Positions 8,662-18,174 of a stretch of 64,000 nucleotides of DNA are shown here, in pieces; within the stretch, counting starts at the first letter, position 1; every line of letters starts with the position of its first letter. The position numbers and the translations under genes are program-made. This stretch comes from NIOZ-UU13 sp964653075 (GTDB taxonomy: Bacteria; Planctomycetota; Phycisphaerae; Sedimentisphaerales; Anaerobacaceae): positions 15,870 through 79,869 of the forward strand of contig CAZZAX010000007.1 in the NCBI GenBank assembly GCA_964653075.1. The letters are read 5' to 3'. The notes under the pieces are model-generated. The model was not told where the DNA came from. It saw nothing but the letters and a program-made list of their open reading frames with translations, and searched no databases.

Positions 8662-9630
8662 CTATGATTTTTTATTTTGCCAGACCTGATTGATGAAATT
8701 ATTTACTGCAACGGCGGCTCGGGGATGGCGAATCCGAATTATATCAACGCCGGCCTGCAGGAGGCAGACGGCGGTCGCTACTTCCCACATGGGTCCCCGG
8801 TCCTCAGCCGGTCCCCAGTCCGGTGCGTCTGTGACCTTGGCTTCTTTGGCCCGCCATGATTCATATCCGACGTCACAAATTACCGGCATGGCCATCATCT
8901 TGTCGCCGGTCAAGGCGGCGATACGCTGGCGTTCCTGAATCGAATATGCGTATTCTATTCCATATCCCAGCGCTCCTGTGGCCTGGAACGTTACTATTCG
9001 CTCCAGCGGGAAGCCCATATCAGAAGCTAAAATATTGACCTGCTTGGCGATATTGATATCCAGCGGGGCCTCGGTTATGAGATAATGACCATCGGCTAAA
9101 GCAATGGCGGTCAAAGATTTGTAATTGTCCTCTGTGACGGTCCCAATGAGGCATTTTTCACCTTTTGCCGCACCGCTTACCTTGGGCATAACCTGGTTGT
9201 CTTTTTGGTCATTTCCACAGCCCCAGAGCACAAGAGGCACCCCGACTGCTTTTAAGACTTCCTCGGTCACCTTGATAGCGTGATCGGCGTCTTTATCGCC
9301 CTTATCCGGATGAATACCCTCGAATTTTATACAAATTAACTCTGCTCCATACTCTTCTACGCATTTTTTGGCCCAGTCACCGGGGCTGTCCAGCACATCT
9401 TTATATGGTTCAAGCAATACATCTGGCCAGTCATCAGGCTTACTATCCAGAACGTCCATGGCAATAACCGGTTTTTCACCAGCATCGGCTGAAGAACTGC
9501 CATAAACGACATTACTCGCTCCACCTATGGTTACCGTTGAGGTTCGAGTGCCTCCGTCTTCTTTTGTTGCGCCAAGTGTAAGGCAGTTTACTGAGCCGGT
9601 AAATCTCTCTGCAATTTCAGGAACTGGCAT
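8662..9630 (-). CDS. acsD: Corrinoid/iron-sulfur protein small subunit (acetyl-CoA synthase complex delta)
   Basis: The 322-residue partner of AcsC in the corrinoid iron-sulfur protein, which carries methyl groups from AcsE to AcsB. It has a TIM-barrel-like body with VIAMDVLDSKPDDWPD, ELICIKFEGIHPDKGD, PLVLWGCGN and a conserved ATGALGYGIEYAYSIQERQR segment. I choose ATG 9630 (MPVPEIAERF), which has GGAGG seven bases upstream; an ATG nine codons earlier overlaps the end of the upstream ATPase gene and has no ribosome site. Gene order ATPase-acsD-acsE matches acetyl-CoA synthase clusters of acetogens. Confidence 0.93.
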   Translation of the reverse strand: MPVPEIAERFTGSVNCLTLGATKEDGGTRTSTVTIGGASNVVYGSSSADAGEKPVIAMDVLDSKPDDWPDVLLEPYKDVLDSPGDWAKKCVEEYGAELICIKFEGIHPDKGDKDADHAIKVTEEVLKAVGVPLVLWGCGNDQKDNQVMPKVSGAAKGEKCLIGTVTEDNYKSLTAIALADGHYLITEAPLDINIAKQVNILASDMGFPLERIVTFQATGALGYGIEYAYSIQERQRIAALTGDKMMAMPVICDVGYESWRAKEAKVTDAPDWGPAEDRGPMWEVATAVCLLQAGVDIIRIRHPRAAVAVNNFINQVWQNKKS

Positions 9631-9657
9631 TTTAAGACCTCCAATAATGTTTATCAT

Positions 9658-10419
9658 TTATAGCTCGGGGTTCGCAGTCTGCGAGCTCGAAACTAATATC
9701 TCTTCGAATATTTTACGCGCCGCTGAAAAAGCCGGGCTGTCATTTTCAAGGTCAAAGACCGTCTTGTTATGCATTGAGTCATCAAAAACCGACTTATCAT
9801 AAGGTATATGTCCGAAGCTGTCTATCCCGTCTATTTCTTTATCGCTATCGGCCCTGTTCCATATGATACCTGTTTGCTTTACGGCGATTGGTAATTTTTT
9901 AGAAAGGTCAAAAATCCTCTTGGCAGTGAGGGTGCCGATGGTGTTCGGTTCCGCTACGATGCACAGCATGTCAACATTATTGGTGGTTCGGCGGGAAAGA
10001 TGCTCCATTCCCGCCTCGTTGTCAATAATCACGAAATCATACTGAGAACCAAGCTGGTCCAGGAACTTTCGAAGCATATTATTAACAGCGCAGTAGCAGC
10101 TCGGTCCTTCCGGCCGGCCCATTGTGAGTAAGTCGAAGCCTTCGGCCTCAGTAATCGCCTGCTGTATTCCATATTCCATCGAACGTACCTTATCCATACC
10201 GGCGTTACTTGGCGGTTTAGAACGGGCTTCTTCACGGATGTCTGCGACGGTGATTTCCGGCTCAATCCCCAATGTCAAACCAAGGCAGGAATTTGGGTCG
10301 GCATCCACCACAATGACACTTTTTCTGTCGGCCTGCTCAAGCAGGAACCTTGTAAACATAGCTGCTAAGGTTGTCTTACCCGAGCCGCCTTTTCCACTTA
10401 CTGCAATTGTTGTTGCCAT
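9658..10419 (-). CDS. CooC/AcsF-type nickel-insertion ATPase, second copy
   Basis: A 253-residue P-loop ATPase of the MinD/CooC group. The N-terminal SGKGGSGKTT is the deviant Walker A, followed by VVDADPNSCLGLTLG and IIDNEAGMEHLSRR (Walker B), and a CYCAVN region holding the Cys-x-Cys pair typical of CooC dimers. Such proteins use ATP to load nickel into CO dehydrogenase or acetyl-CoA synthase. The start at 10419 gives the usual family N-terminus; a GTG at 10458 that overlaps the end of acsV is also possible. Its position between acsV and acsD suggests the AcsF role for AcsB maturation, which is inference. Confidence 0.85.
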   Translation of the reverse strand: MATTIAVSGKGGSGKTTLAAMFTRFLLEQADRKSVIVVDADPNSCLGLTLGIEPEITVADIREEARSKPPSNAGMDKVRSMEYGIQQAITEAEGFDLLTMGRPEGPSCYCAVNNMLRKFLDQLGSQYDFVIIDNEAGMEHLSRRTTNNVDMLCIVAEPNTIGTLTAKRIFDLSKKLPIAVKQTGIIWNRADSDKEIDGIDSFGHIPYDKSVFDDSMHNKTVFDLENDSPAFSAARKIFEEILVSSSQTANPEL

Positions 10420-10447
10420 TTTTTCTGTCTCGTATAGCGTTGGAACT

Positions 10448-12367
10448 TCATGTTTCACACTTTACTGCTGATACGGATGGGAACAATGATAAATCCGTGT
10501 GCGGCAGGAAATTAGCTCTTGTAAATTCATCCATATATCCCGGATGGCTCATCAGATCAAAATATGTCATACCTTCGGCGATTTTTTCGGCTGTTTCAAG
10601 GGCTTGCCGACTTAGCAGAACCGTCTTTGCACCTGCTATGGATGTGTTACCCACAAACCGCATCTTCTCCACCGGCACATCCGGCAGCATTCCAATATTA
10701 ACTGCCTGCTGAATATTCAGGAAGTTTCCGAATCCACCGGCTAAATAAACCGCCTCCAGGTCCTCGGAGGTTGTTTGAGTCGCTTCCATAAGCACTTTGA
10801 TAGAGGCAAAAACGCCGGCTTTGGAACGTATCAGATTGTCGATGTCCGCCTGTGTAATTACTATTTCCTGGTGCTCGTTATCTGCAGGGGATATTTGGAA
10901 CTGCCGGCCCTCATCGCCTTCGGTTAATCTTGGCTGGCCGTTGTCTTTGAGGCGTCCTGTTCGATCTATGACTCCTTTGGTAAATAATTCGGCAAGTGTG
11001 TCCAGAAGTCCCGACCCGCAGATGCCGACCGGATGTTTCTGGCCAATTATCTTAAGCTCTATGGAACCATCGTCGAGAATAGTGAGTTTTTCTATAGCGC
11101 CGGCTCCCGCTCTCATGCCGTGTTTAACTCCGCTTCCTTCGAACGCAGGGCCAGCCGAGCTTGAAGCGCAGGCGAGCCACTCTTTATTACCAAGAACCAC
11201 TTCACCGTTTGTTCCTATGTCGATAAAGAGTGAAACGCCTTTCTGGGTAAAGATTCGCGTTGTTAGAACGCCTGCTACTATATCGCTGCCGACATAGGCG
11301 GCCACACTGGGCAGGCAGTATAATAAACCTCGTTTATTGATTTGGATGCCTGCTTCTGCGGCTCTAATCGGCGGCACAAAGCCGGCTGAGGCGATATACG
11401 GCTCTCTGCGAATTCGAGTTGGATCAAGATTCAGTAAAAAATGCACCATCGCAGTGTTGCCGGCACAAACGATGGCATTCAGGTCCTGTAAATCAACCTT
11501 CTGTCTCGAAGCCAGTGTTACAATTAGATTGTTGACGTCATTAACGATGCGATTTTGCATTTCATCAAAGGCGTCGTTTTCTTCTGCGTAAATGATTCGG
11601 CGAATATAATCCTCGCCGAAGTTTATCTGGCTGTTGTAAGTTGCTTCGGTATCTATTGTAGTGGCTTTTGTCAGATCGACAAGGTGGGCCACAACGGTTG
11701 TCGTACCAAGGTCAACAGCGACGGCAAAGTTTCTCTTGCAATGATTGCCAGGCTCGACCTCGATAACCTCGGTGGTTTCTCCCCGACGACCTGCCGTTAC
11801 TGTAACCTTATAGTCGCTGCTTTGCAGCAATCCGGATAGTTTTTGAAGGAGACGGAAACCGGTTTGCATTATAGGGGCGTCGATCTGTTCGCGTATTGCC
11901 AGATACAGGCGCTCGTGGTCTGCAGTGTGGTCGTGCACTGTGGGCGGTGACATCCCAACGCAGATTTTACGAACCAGAGGGTCGAACTCAAATATTCCTT
12001 CCCGTACTTCTGACGGCAGATCACTGAATCTGTGGGCGTCCGAGTCCATAAGTATTTGACTTGTTTCCAAAGTATGAGACCTTGGAACAGTTATGGTCAT
12101 ATCGGAAAGTACTTTGGTCTGGCAGGCAAGGACTATATTCTCCCGCACTTCGTCCGGTGTAAGTAAAGCGGTTGGCTTGCTTTGAAATTGTCCCTCGTCA
12201 ATTATTACTTTGCATTTACCGCAATATCCGTCTCCGCCGCAGATACTGCTTAAATAAATGCCGGCTTTGTGGGCGGCATCGAGCAGAACTGCCCCCGAAG
12301 GCACTTTTATCTTTAAGCCGCTGGGTTCGAAACGAATTGTGTATTGTTTCTTCTTGCTCTCTTCCAT
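10448..12367 (-). CDS. acsV: AcsV-like corrinoid activation protein (2Fe-2S ferredoxin plus ASKHA ATPase)
   Basis: A 639-residue protein that reactivates the Co(II) corrinoid protein by ATP-driven reduction. The N-terminal ferredoxin domain has cysteines 43, 49, 52 and 82 with C-x5-C-x2-C-x29-C spacing for a 2Fe-2S cluster. A linker is followed by the ATPase of the RamA/ASKHA type (DUF4445), with VAVDLGTTTVVAHLV, a second phosphate motif FIDIGTNGEVVLGN and GSGLLDTLAELF. It is between acsC and the CooC-like gene and overlaps the latter if that uses its upstream GTG. It serves the AcsCD protein encoded alongside. Confidence 0.92.
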   Translation of the reverse strand: MEESKKKQYTIRFEPSGLKIKVPSGAVLLDAAHKAGIYLSSICGGDGYCGKCKVIIDEGQFQSKPTALLTPDEVRENIVLACQTKVLSDMTITVPRSHTLETSQILMDSDAHRFSDLPSEVREGIFEFDPLVRKICVGMSPPTVHDHTADHERLYLAIREQIDAPIMQTGFRLLQKLSGLLQSSDYKVTVTAGRRGETTEVIEVEPGNHCKRNFAVAVDLGTTTVVAHLVDLTKATTIDTEATYNSQINFGEDYIRRIIYAEENDAFDEMQNRIVNDVNNLIVTLASRQKVDLQDLNAIVCAGNTAMVHFLLNLDPTRIRREPYIASAGFVPPIRAAEAGIQINKRGLLYCLPSVAAYVGSDIVAGVLTTRIFTQKGVSLFIDIGTNGEVVLGNKEWLACASSSAGPAFEGSGVKHGMRAGAGAIEKLTILDDGSIELKIIGQKHPVGICGSGLLDTLAELFTKGVIDRTGRLKDNGQPRLTEGDEGRQFQISPADNEHQEIVITQADIDNLIRSKAGVFASIKVLMEATQTTSEDLEAVYLAGGFGNFLNIQQAVNIGMLPDVPVEKMRFVGNTSIAGAKTVLLSRQALETAEKIAEGMTYFDLMSHPGYMDEFTRANFLPHTDLSLFPSVSAVKCET

Positions 12368-12440
12368 TGTCTATACTTGACGCTAAATGCCCGATTTCTC
12401 CTTTTCTTCAGTATCTTACGTCGAGCACAGAGCGTCCAGT

Positions 12441-13778
12441 TTAATTCCAGATCTCCTGGAGATATTTAGGCAGCATCGAACATTCTCTTGGGCCGACCAT
12501 AACCTCCCAGTTTGTGGCCTCTTCGAGTTTGCCGCTCATTACGGCGACATAGCCGGGGATGATTAGTTTACGGTGCTTGACAAGATCTGCCACGCCGTGT
12601 TTGGTCATGGCGTCAGCCACTGTTTTTTCATTGAGCTTGTCCCCTGAATAAGCCGTCAGGACACTTGTGCCCTCGGTGTCAACCACGAGGATATAGCTTG
12701 GTATCCTGCTGGACTCGACGTCCGATTCCACAGTGTAATATGTAAGTGAAAAGTTCGTTGTAAACATTACCGGTGAATTCTCATTAGCTTCGCCGATGCG
12801 ATAGATTTTTGGCTCTACCTGGACTGGCTTTTGCGGATCTGTATAGATGTTCATCACCGCAGTCAGCATGGGCAAAATCGCGTTCGGTTCGACAGTGTCG
12901 AGTACCACTATACCGGCGTATTTACAAATCAGACTTATGGCCGAAGCTAACTGTGCATCAGTGTCGCCGTCAGTTGCAAATGATATTGTCGGATATCCGA
13001 GCGGTCTGAACGCTTTTTTCAAGGCCAGTGCCCGCATCTTTGAAAGATTAAGTAGTTGACTTTGCAGATCCGGGCTCTGGATGTTTAATACTATATCTTC
13101 TACTCCTGCGGCCTTTGTTTTTTCAGTAAGTTCCGCCAGAGCATCGAGTGAGTCGGACTTTCCTACAATAGGACAACCGTTTTCCCTGGCAATTTTTGCC
13201 ATTTGTTCGGCGGTCTCCGGAGTAGCCGAGGCAAGTAAAGGCACAGATTCCTTGGTTTTAGCTGCCGCCGCTGCCATTGCATCGGGTGAATCGGTTACCA
13301 GGATTAAAGCAAGATTACCGGCGTCTTTTACTGTTGCGGCGGCCTGTGCAAAAGAATCGGAAGAGCCGCTGTCATTGACCAGAGCTATGGCCTTGACTCC
13401 GATTTTGATACCGATACGCTCAAACTGGAGTGCATTTACAGCTTCGATGCGTTTGGCTAACTCCTGGCCGGTAAGTTTGTCCGAGACGGTTACCGCAAGA
13501 GCGGTCGGATTGTAAAATTTCTCCTCATGTCGGAATATTACGGTTTCCTGCCCAAGCTGGACCTGGTTGTCTGCCGTGCCGAATACAACTTTTGCCATTG
13601 GCGGGGCCGATGCGGCGGCAAGTTTTTCTTTGGCTTCTTCAGAAACGTCGGGGCAGTCTTCGAGTTTGGCGCGTTTTTGAGCAAGCGCCATAGCAAAGGC
13701 CAGGCATGTAGGCATGCCGCACTTTTTACAGTTGGTTTTTGGTAGGAGCTTGAAAATGTCCAGTCCTGTTAGTGCCAT
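12441..13778 (-). CDS. acsC: Corrinoid/iron-sulfur protein large subunit (gamma)
   Basis: The 445-residue large subunit of the methyl-carrying corrinoid protein. Cysteines 17, 20, 25 and 42 reproduce the C-x2-C-x4-C-x16-C spacing of the 4Fe-4S domain. The middle forms a TIM barrel and the C-terminal third (SRIPSYILVVDTEGTSVLTA) is the corrinoid-binding domain. ATG 13778 has AAAGGA upstream. It lies between acsB and acsV. The protein needs cobalamin, which fits the B12-type transporter near 37-40 kb. Confidence 0.95.
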   Translation of the reverse strand: MALTGLDIFKLLPKTNCKKCGMPTCLAFAMALAQKRAKLEDCPDVSEEAKEKLAAASAPPMAKVVFGTADNQVQLGQETVIFRHEEKFYNPTALAVTVSDKLTGQELAKRIEAVNALQFERIGIKIGVKAIALVNDSGSSDSFAQAAATVKDAGNLALILVTDSPDAMAAAAAKTKESVPLLASATPETAEQMAKIARENGCPIVGKSDSLDALAELTEKTKAAGVEDIVLNIQSPDLQSQLLNLSKMRALALKKAFRPLGYPTISFATDGDTDAQLASAISLICKYAGIVVLDTVEPNAILPMLTAVMNIYTDPQKPVQVEPKIYRIGEANENSPVMFTTNFSLTYYTVESDVESSRIPSYILVVDTEGTSVLTAYSGDKLNEKTVADAMTKHGVADLVKHRKLIIPGYVAVMSGKLEEATNWEVMVGPRECSMLPKYLQEIWN

Positions 13779-13861
13779 AGTATTTTTCCTTTATTCGTAT
13801 TTTATATATTATTTAATATCCCTCGTTTCGTGCTTTTTTTACGAGATATATCTGGCATTTG

Positions 13862-16048
13862 TTAGAACATAGGCTCTAAAGTGGCTACAGGATGCTCGTT
13901 TTTGGTGATAAATTCCAGCACCTCTTCTTCGGTTGTGGCTGAGGTCTCGTCGGCAATTTTGGCGAAGAATTCTTCCGGATCAAATCCTATTTCCTTGATT
14001 CTTTCGGAGAGGGCATCCTTAATTTCTTCTTTGAGTATTTTCGGCATCCAGACAATCCGCTTAATCCCGCCTTCGGCGCGGATGAATTTTTTTGAGCAGA
14101 TATAGTGCTTGGAATGACCGATGAAGCCTGGTGTTTGCTGGCCGCCTCCGACGGTCCCTGCCAGTGTCGAAAACTTCATTCCACAGGGTGTCATCTCGGG
14201 ATACTCTCTATTGACTATCATTATTCCCCCTGTTGACGGCAGTACGGCGGCGATACATTCGAAACAGCCGCAGGAGGTCATCGGATCGGTAATCATACTA
14301 TACTGGCTCATTCGCTCGACATTGCCGCCACTGGCCTTGACGACAAATGCGTTTACCTTATCCCATTGACCGATGGTTGGCTCGATGCAGTTGCCTTTAG
14401 AGATGGGCTGATTCGGCCCTGATGGAATTATCTCGAATGCCGCCCGGCAGTCCAGCCAGCTATAGGCACCGCAAAGACCCGGTCGTTCGGGCGAAACTAC
14501 ACAGACGTGGTTTGGAGCGAAACTTTGACACAGTAAGCAGGAATAAAAGGTATCCACATCTTCGTCCTGCATACCCGCCAATCGCACATCACGCTCTGCA
14601 TAGACGGCCTGTGCCTGCTGGCGAAGCTCTTCCACCTGCTTTTCGTCGGTGTATATTTTGACCTGTACCTTGTCTAAAATGCTCGAATATTCGTCATGGA
14701 ATTTGGCGTGCAGGAGCTTGCCTATATGCTCGAGCTTGAAACCCGCCTTTGCAGCGTCCTTGCTGATTCGCACCCAGTTTATGTCCCGCTGTCCCATATG
14801 CCATAGGCCCTGTGCCTCGTTCGAAAATGTATGTATCTGTCGCTCAAGCACAGGCTCGAAATCGGGCTGCATTTTTCTTCCGGCTACTTCCACTATAATA
14901 CCCAGCGGCAGCCTTCCACCCAGTTCAAGAGAATCCGAATCAGGTCCTATCACTTCAACTTTTGCGTCTTCAACCTCACTGATATCCCGCATTCGAAGCC
15001 ATTCGAAGGCAGGTGTTCTCTGGCCGCCGAACTCACAGTGCATTTCTTCCTTTCGGATACGTTCACCTTCGAAGGCAGGGCTGACAGAGACCGGAATTGG
15101 TATTTCGGTGATTTTCACCTTAAGGCCGCGGACTTCGACTGCTTTTTCTACTATCTGGTCATAAGGAATTTTCGATACGACGTGCTCATACGTGCATACG
15201 CCGGTAGGAAGAATTTCCGGAATGTCGGAATCAGCAATGACAGGGAAACCATAGTTAATTGCACCGGCGGCGGTGGCATACCATTCGTCTGTAACCTTAC
15301 CCAAAGCCATAACAAAGGCGAAGATTCTGTTTTTATTATAGAGCAGATTGCGTCGGAAATCGCCCGCCTGGACGCCTCCGAAGCTTAGGGCTGCACGGCT
15401 TGCAAAACCAAGAGAATATATTGCCGATGTGATTTCCGGTCCGAAAGGCACCAGTCGTGTTTCCCAGCCCAACTGTACCCCGCCTTCGACGAGCTGCTCG
15501 GAGAAAGTGGTACCGTTATTGTGCGCGGACATAAAAACATACAGGCAGCGTTCCTGTAGTTTACGGGCGATTTCAACCGCTGTTTCCACATCCGGTGCAG
15601 CACCGGCTATGGCTGCAAAGCCCGGCGCGGTACCATCCACAAACTGAATGCCGCGTTCGCGGAGGATTACGTCGTCGGCCGCACCCAGCCAGATACCGTC
15701 CACCGGATTGGGCCCTATCAAGTACTTGCAGGCCTCGATAATCTCCTCTGCGAAAAGTGTTGCCATACCGGCGTCCAGAGCATGACCCAGATAGGGCACC
15801 CACAAATCATCGTCAACAGGCGGCGGCAGTAAATCTTTTATCTCCTGCATTACTTCTTTGAAATCGGATAATTTTTCGACCGCCATCCCTGTCATAGAAT
15901 AAATGATGGGCATATAGTAGCCGGTGTTTGGAAACTCAACTCGGCAATCTTCGCCTTTTTCTTTGATTGCTTTTGTTAAGATGTCTTCGGCCTGTTTGGC
16001 TATTTTATGAGCGCCACGTATGGCTGCTGATGCGATGATTTTTGACAT
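13862..16048 (-). CDS. acsB: Acetyl-CoA synthase catalytic subunit (CODH/ACS beta)
   Basis: A 728-residue protein, essentially the length of the Moorella enzyme (729). It joins CO, a methyl group from AcsCD and CoA into acetyl-CoA at the nickel-iron A-cluster. Four cysteines with C-x2-C-x8-C-x9-C spacing (SCLLCQSF, HVCVV, GLCGAY) near residues 505-530 bind the 4Fe-4S part, and TSCGCFEC supplies the Cys-Gly-Cys of the nickel site about 70 residues later. The bacterial N-terminal domain that docks CO dehydrogenase is present. The upstream neighbour is cooS and the downstream one acsC. AAGG precedes ATG 16048. Confidence 0.98.
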   Translation of the reverse strand: MSKIIASAAIRGAHKIAKQAEDILTKAIKEKGEDCRVEFPNTGYYMPIIYSMTGMAVEKLSDFKEVMQEIKDLLPPPVDDDLWVPYLGHALDAGMATLFAEEIIEACKYLIGPNPVDGIWLGAADDVILRERGIQFVDGTAPGFAAIAGAAPDVETAVEIARKLQERCLYVFMSAHNNGTTFSEQLVEGGVQLGWETRLVPFGPEITSAIYSLGFASRAALSFGGVQAGDFRRNLLYNKNRIFAFVMALGKVTDEWYATAAGAINYGFPVIADSDIPEILPTGVCTYEHVVSKIPYDQIVEKAVEVRGLKVKITEIPIPVSVSPAFEGERIRKEEMHCEFGGQRTPAFEWLRMRDISEVEDAKVEVIGPDSDSLELGGRLPLGIIVEVAGRKMQPDFEPVLERQIHTFSNEAQGLWHMGQRDINWVRISKDAAKAGFKLEHIGKLLHAKFHDEYSSILDKVQVKIYTDEKQVEELRQQAQAVYAERDVRLAGMQDEDVDTFYSCLLCQSFAPNHVCVVSPERPGLCGAYSWLDCRAAFEIIPSGPNQPISKGNCIEPTIGQWDKVNAFVVKASGGNVERMSQYSMITDPMTSCGCFECIAAVLPSTGGIMIVNREYPEMTPCGMKFSTLAGTVGGGQQTPGFIGHSKHYICSKKFIRAEGGIKRIVWMPKILKEEIKDALSERIKEIGFDPEEFFAKIADETSATTEEEVLEFITKNEHPVATLEPMF

Positions 16049-16113
16049 AGGAAACCATCCTTTGCGTTTAATATCCTGAATAAACTATATTACATTTTGC
16101 TTTTCTTACTGTT

Positions 16114-18051
16114 CTATTCTACAGATAAAGCCCTGCGGTCTGCCATATCATAGAGCTTTCTTTCTTTTTCTTTGTTGATACCCAGTGCATCTCGCTTGCT
16201 TTCGATATGCTCAATCATCATATGAGCGGCTTTAATTGGGTCACGTTCGAAGGCCCATTTGCCACCAACATCCTTTTCAATTTCTTCGGTTAGATACCGT
16301 GTTAAATTTGGAGCGCCAAGTACAGGCAAGGGCTCGCCGATAACAGTATAAACACCTGAGGCAACAAAGTACATTCCGATTGAAACAGCCTTTTCTGACA
16401 TCCATTCTGGTGCAGCCCCTGCGGCGGGCAACTCTGATATATCCTCTCCGAGGCCGCCTTCGGCAACAACATTAGATAGAATTGTCAAAATCCTGCTGTT
16501 ATCCACGCAGGAACCAACGTGAAGCACCGGTGGGATACCAACTGTTTCACAGACCTCAGCCAGCCCTTCGCCACAATATTTTGCTGCCGCGTCCGGTCTC
16601 ATTAAGCCGGCTTTGCCGGCTGCTAATGCACTACAACCCGTACTGACGACTATGACATTATTCTTGATAAGCTCCTTTATCATAGTAAGGTGGCCGTAAT
16701 CGTGCACTTGCTTGGGATTATTGCAGCCTACAACTCCCGCGGCACCGCGTATTCGACCATTGATGATATTGTCATTTAATGGGCGATAACTGGAGCGAAA
16801 TCGACCGCCAAGGTGGTAAAAAATATTTTCCGTTGTAAAACCTGCAATTCCACGCTCCTTTGCCTTTGGAATCTTGCCTTCACCGTTTCTGTTCGCAAAG
16901 TTCTCAATAGCTATCTTGATGATTTTTCTTGCAGTTTCGACAGCTCTATCCTCGTGAAATTCAATGTGCTCTGCCCCAGCAATCTTACATTTGGGGGATG
17001 TAGTAATCAGCTTAGTATGGAAACAGTTAGATAGAGAACCGAGCGCAGGCATAATGCACTGCACATCAACCAGCATAACTTCCGCGACACCGGTCATCAT
17101 AGCTAATTCTTGCTGCAGAAAGTTGCCGGCAACCGGTATCCCATGGCGCATTAAAATCTCATTGGCTGTGCAGCATATCCCTGCAAGGTTGATGCCTGTG
17201 GCGCCTTTTTCCTCGGCCATTTTTATTAGCTCTGGTTCCTGTGAAACCGCCACAATTATATCCGAAAGCGTAGGCTCGTGGCCATGCACTATTATATTTA
17301 CCTTCTTTGCGTCAAGGACTCCGAGATTAGCCCCAAATCGAATCGGCCAGGGGCTTCCAAAGAGAATGTCTGAGAGTTCCGTGGCAATAAGTGAACCGCC
17401 CCAGCCATCTGCCAAAGAAGCCCGGATGCCTTGTTTCATGAGATTTTTATAGTCAGAGCCTACACCAATATGTGTTCTGTGCATAATCTCGACAATTTCG
17501 CGGTCAACGGCACGAGGAGTTACGCCAAAATCTTTCCAAACCTTTTGTCTGGCAACTGGTGGGTAGGCCGCTGTGCTTACAAGTGTTCCATCTTGTTTTC
17601 CAAATTCAGTTAACATCGCATTGGCCAGATCGCTGCCGATTTCCTTTGTGTCTCTGCCTTCTACCTTGATCCCGTATCTCGCTGCAACTTCCCTCAATTT
17701 CAACTCATCTTTGATTGTATAATCGCAGCTATCGCTCTCAATAGCCATCTTGAATGTGTGTGCGACGTCACGGCCATGGTCGGAATGTGCCGCAGCCCCG
17801 CCAGCAATCATACGAAGCAAGTTTCTTGCTGCGATTGTATCGGCGGTAGCGCCGCATATTCCTGCTTGTGCCTTTTTTGTGATTCGGCAAGGCCCCATGG
17901 TACAAATCCGGCAGCATATCCCCTGTTTTCCGAAACCACACTGCGGTGATTGAGCATCAAGCCTGTCCCATGCGTTCTGCTGGCCTGCTTCGGCCATATG
18001 GGCTATCATTTCCTGTGACGCTTTATCAATACTACGTTCTTTTGGCTCCAT
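16114..18051 (-). CDS. cooS: Anaerobic Ni-Fe carbon monoxide dehydrogenase, catalytic subunit
   Basis: A 645-residue CODH of the hybrid-cluster protein superfamily that interconverts CO2 and CO and, next to AcsB, supplies CO for acetyl-CoA. The N-terminal cysteine series CGFGKQGICCRICTMGPC carries the B and D clusters. Further family motifs are GHEPTLSDI, AGICCTANEILMRHGIP, VDVQCIMPAL, VVGCNNPK and STGCSALAAGKAGLM with C-cluster ligands. ATG 18051 has GAGGT seven bases upstream. The gene is also called acsA in acetogens. It follows a CooC maturation ATPase, and all clusters look complete. Confidence 0.97.
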   Translation of the reverse strand: MEPKERSIDKASQEMIAHMAEAGQQNAWDRLDAQSPQCGFGKQGICCRICTMGPCRITKKAQAGICGATADTIAARNLLRMIAGGAAAHSDHGRDVAHTFKMAIESDSCDYTIKDELKLREVAARYGIKVEGRDTKEIGSDLANAMLTEFGKQDGTLVSTAAYPPVARQKVWKDFGVTPRAVDREIVEIMHRTHIGVGSDYKNLMKQGIRASLADGWGGSLIATELSDILFGSPWPIRFGANLGVLDAKKVNIIVHGHEPTLSDIIVAVSQEPELIKMAEEKGATGINLAGICCTANEILMRHGIPVAGNFLQQELAMMTGVAEVMLVDVQCIMPALGSLSNCFHTKLITTSPKCKIAGAEHIEFHEDRAVETARKIIKIAIENFANRNGEGKIPKAKERGIAGFTTENIFYHLGGRFRSSYRPLNDNIINGRIRGAAGVVGCNNPKQVHDYGHLTMIKELIKNNVIVVSTGCSALAAGKAGLMRPDAAAKYCGEGLAEVCETVGIPPVLHVGSCVDNSRILTILSNVVAEGGLGEDISELPAAGAAPEWMSEKAVSIGMYFVASGVYTVIGEPLPVLGAPNLTRYLTEEIEKDVGGKWAFERDPIKAAHMMIEHIESKRDALGINKEKERKLYDMADRRALSVE

Positions 18052-18174
18052 AAATGTACCTCTATTCTAAAGTTTACTATCAGTATCCATTTTGTATTAC
18101 GCCCCAAAATGGTAGAATGTTTACATAATGGAAAATCCTCGCATTGTCAATTATTGTTTTTGGCCTTTTTACCC

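Noticed and set aside
14831..15388. Long plus-strand frames opposite acsB
   Set aside because: They are shadows of the acsB codons; acsB has complete catalytic motifs and ribosome site.
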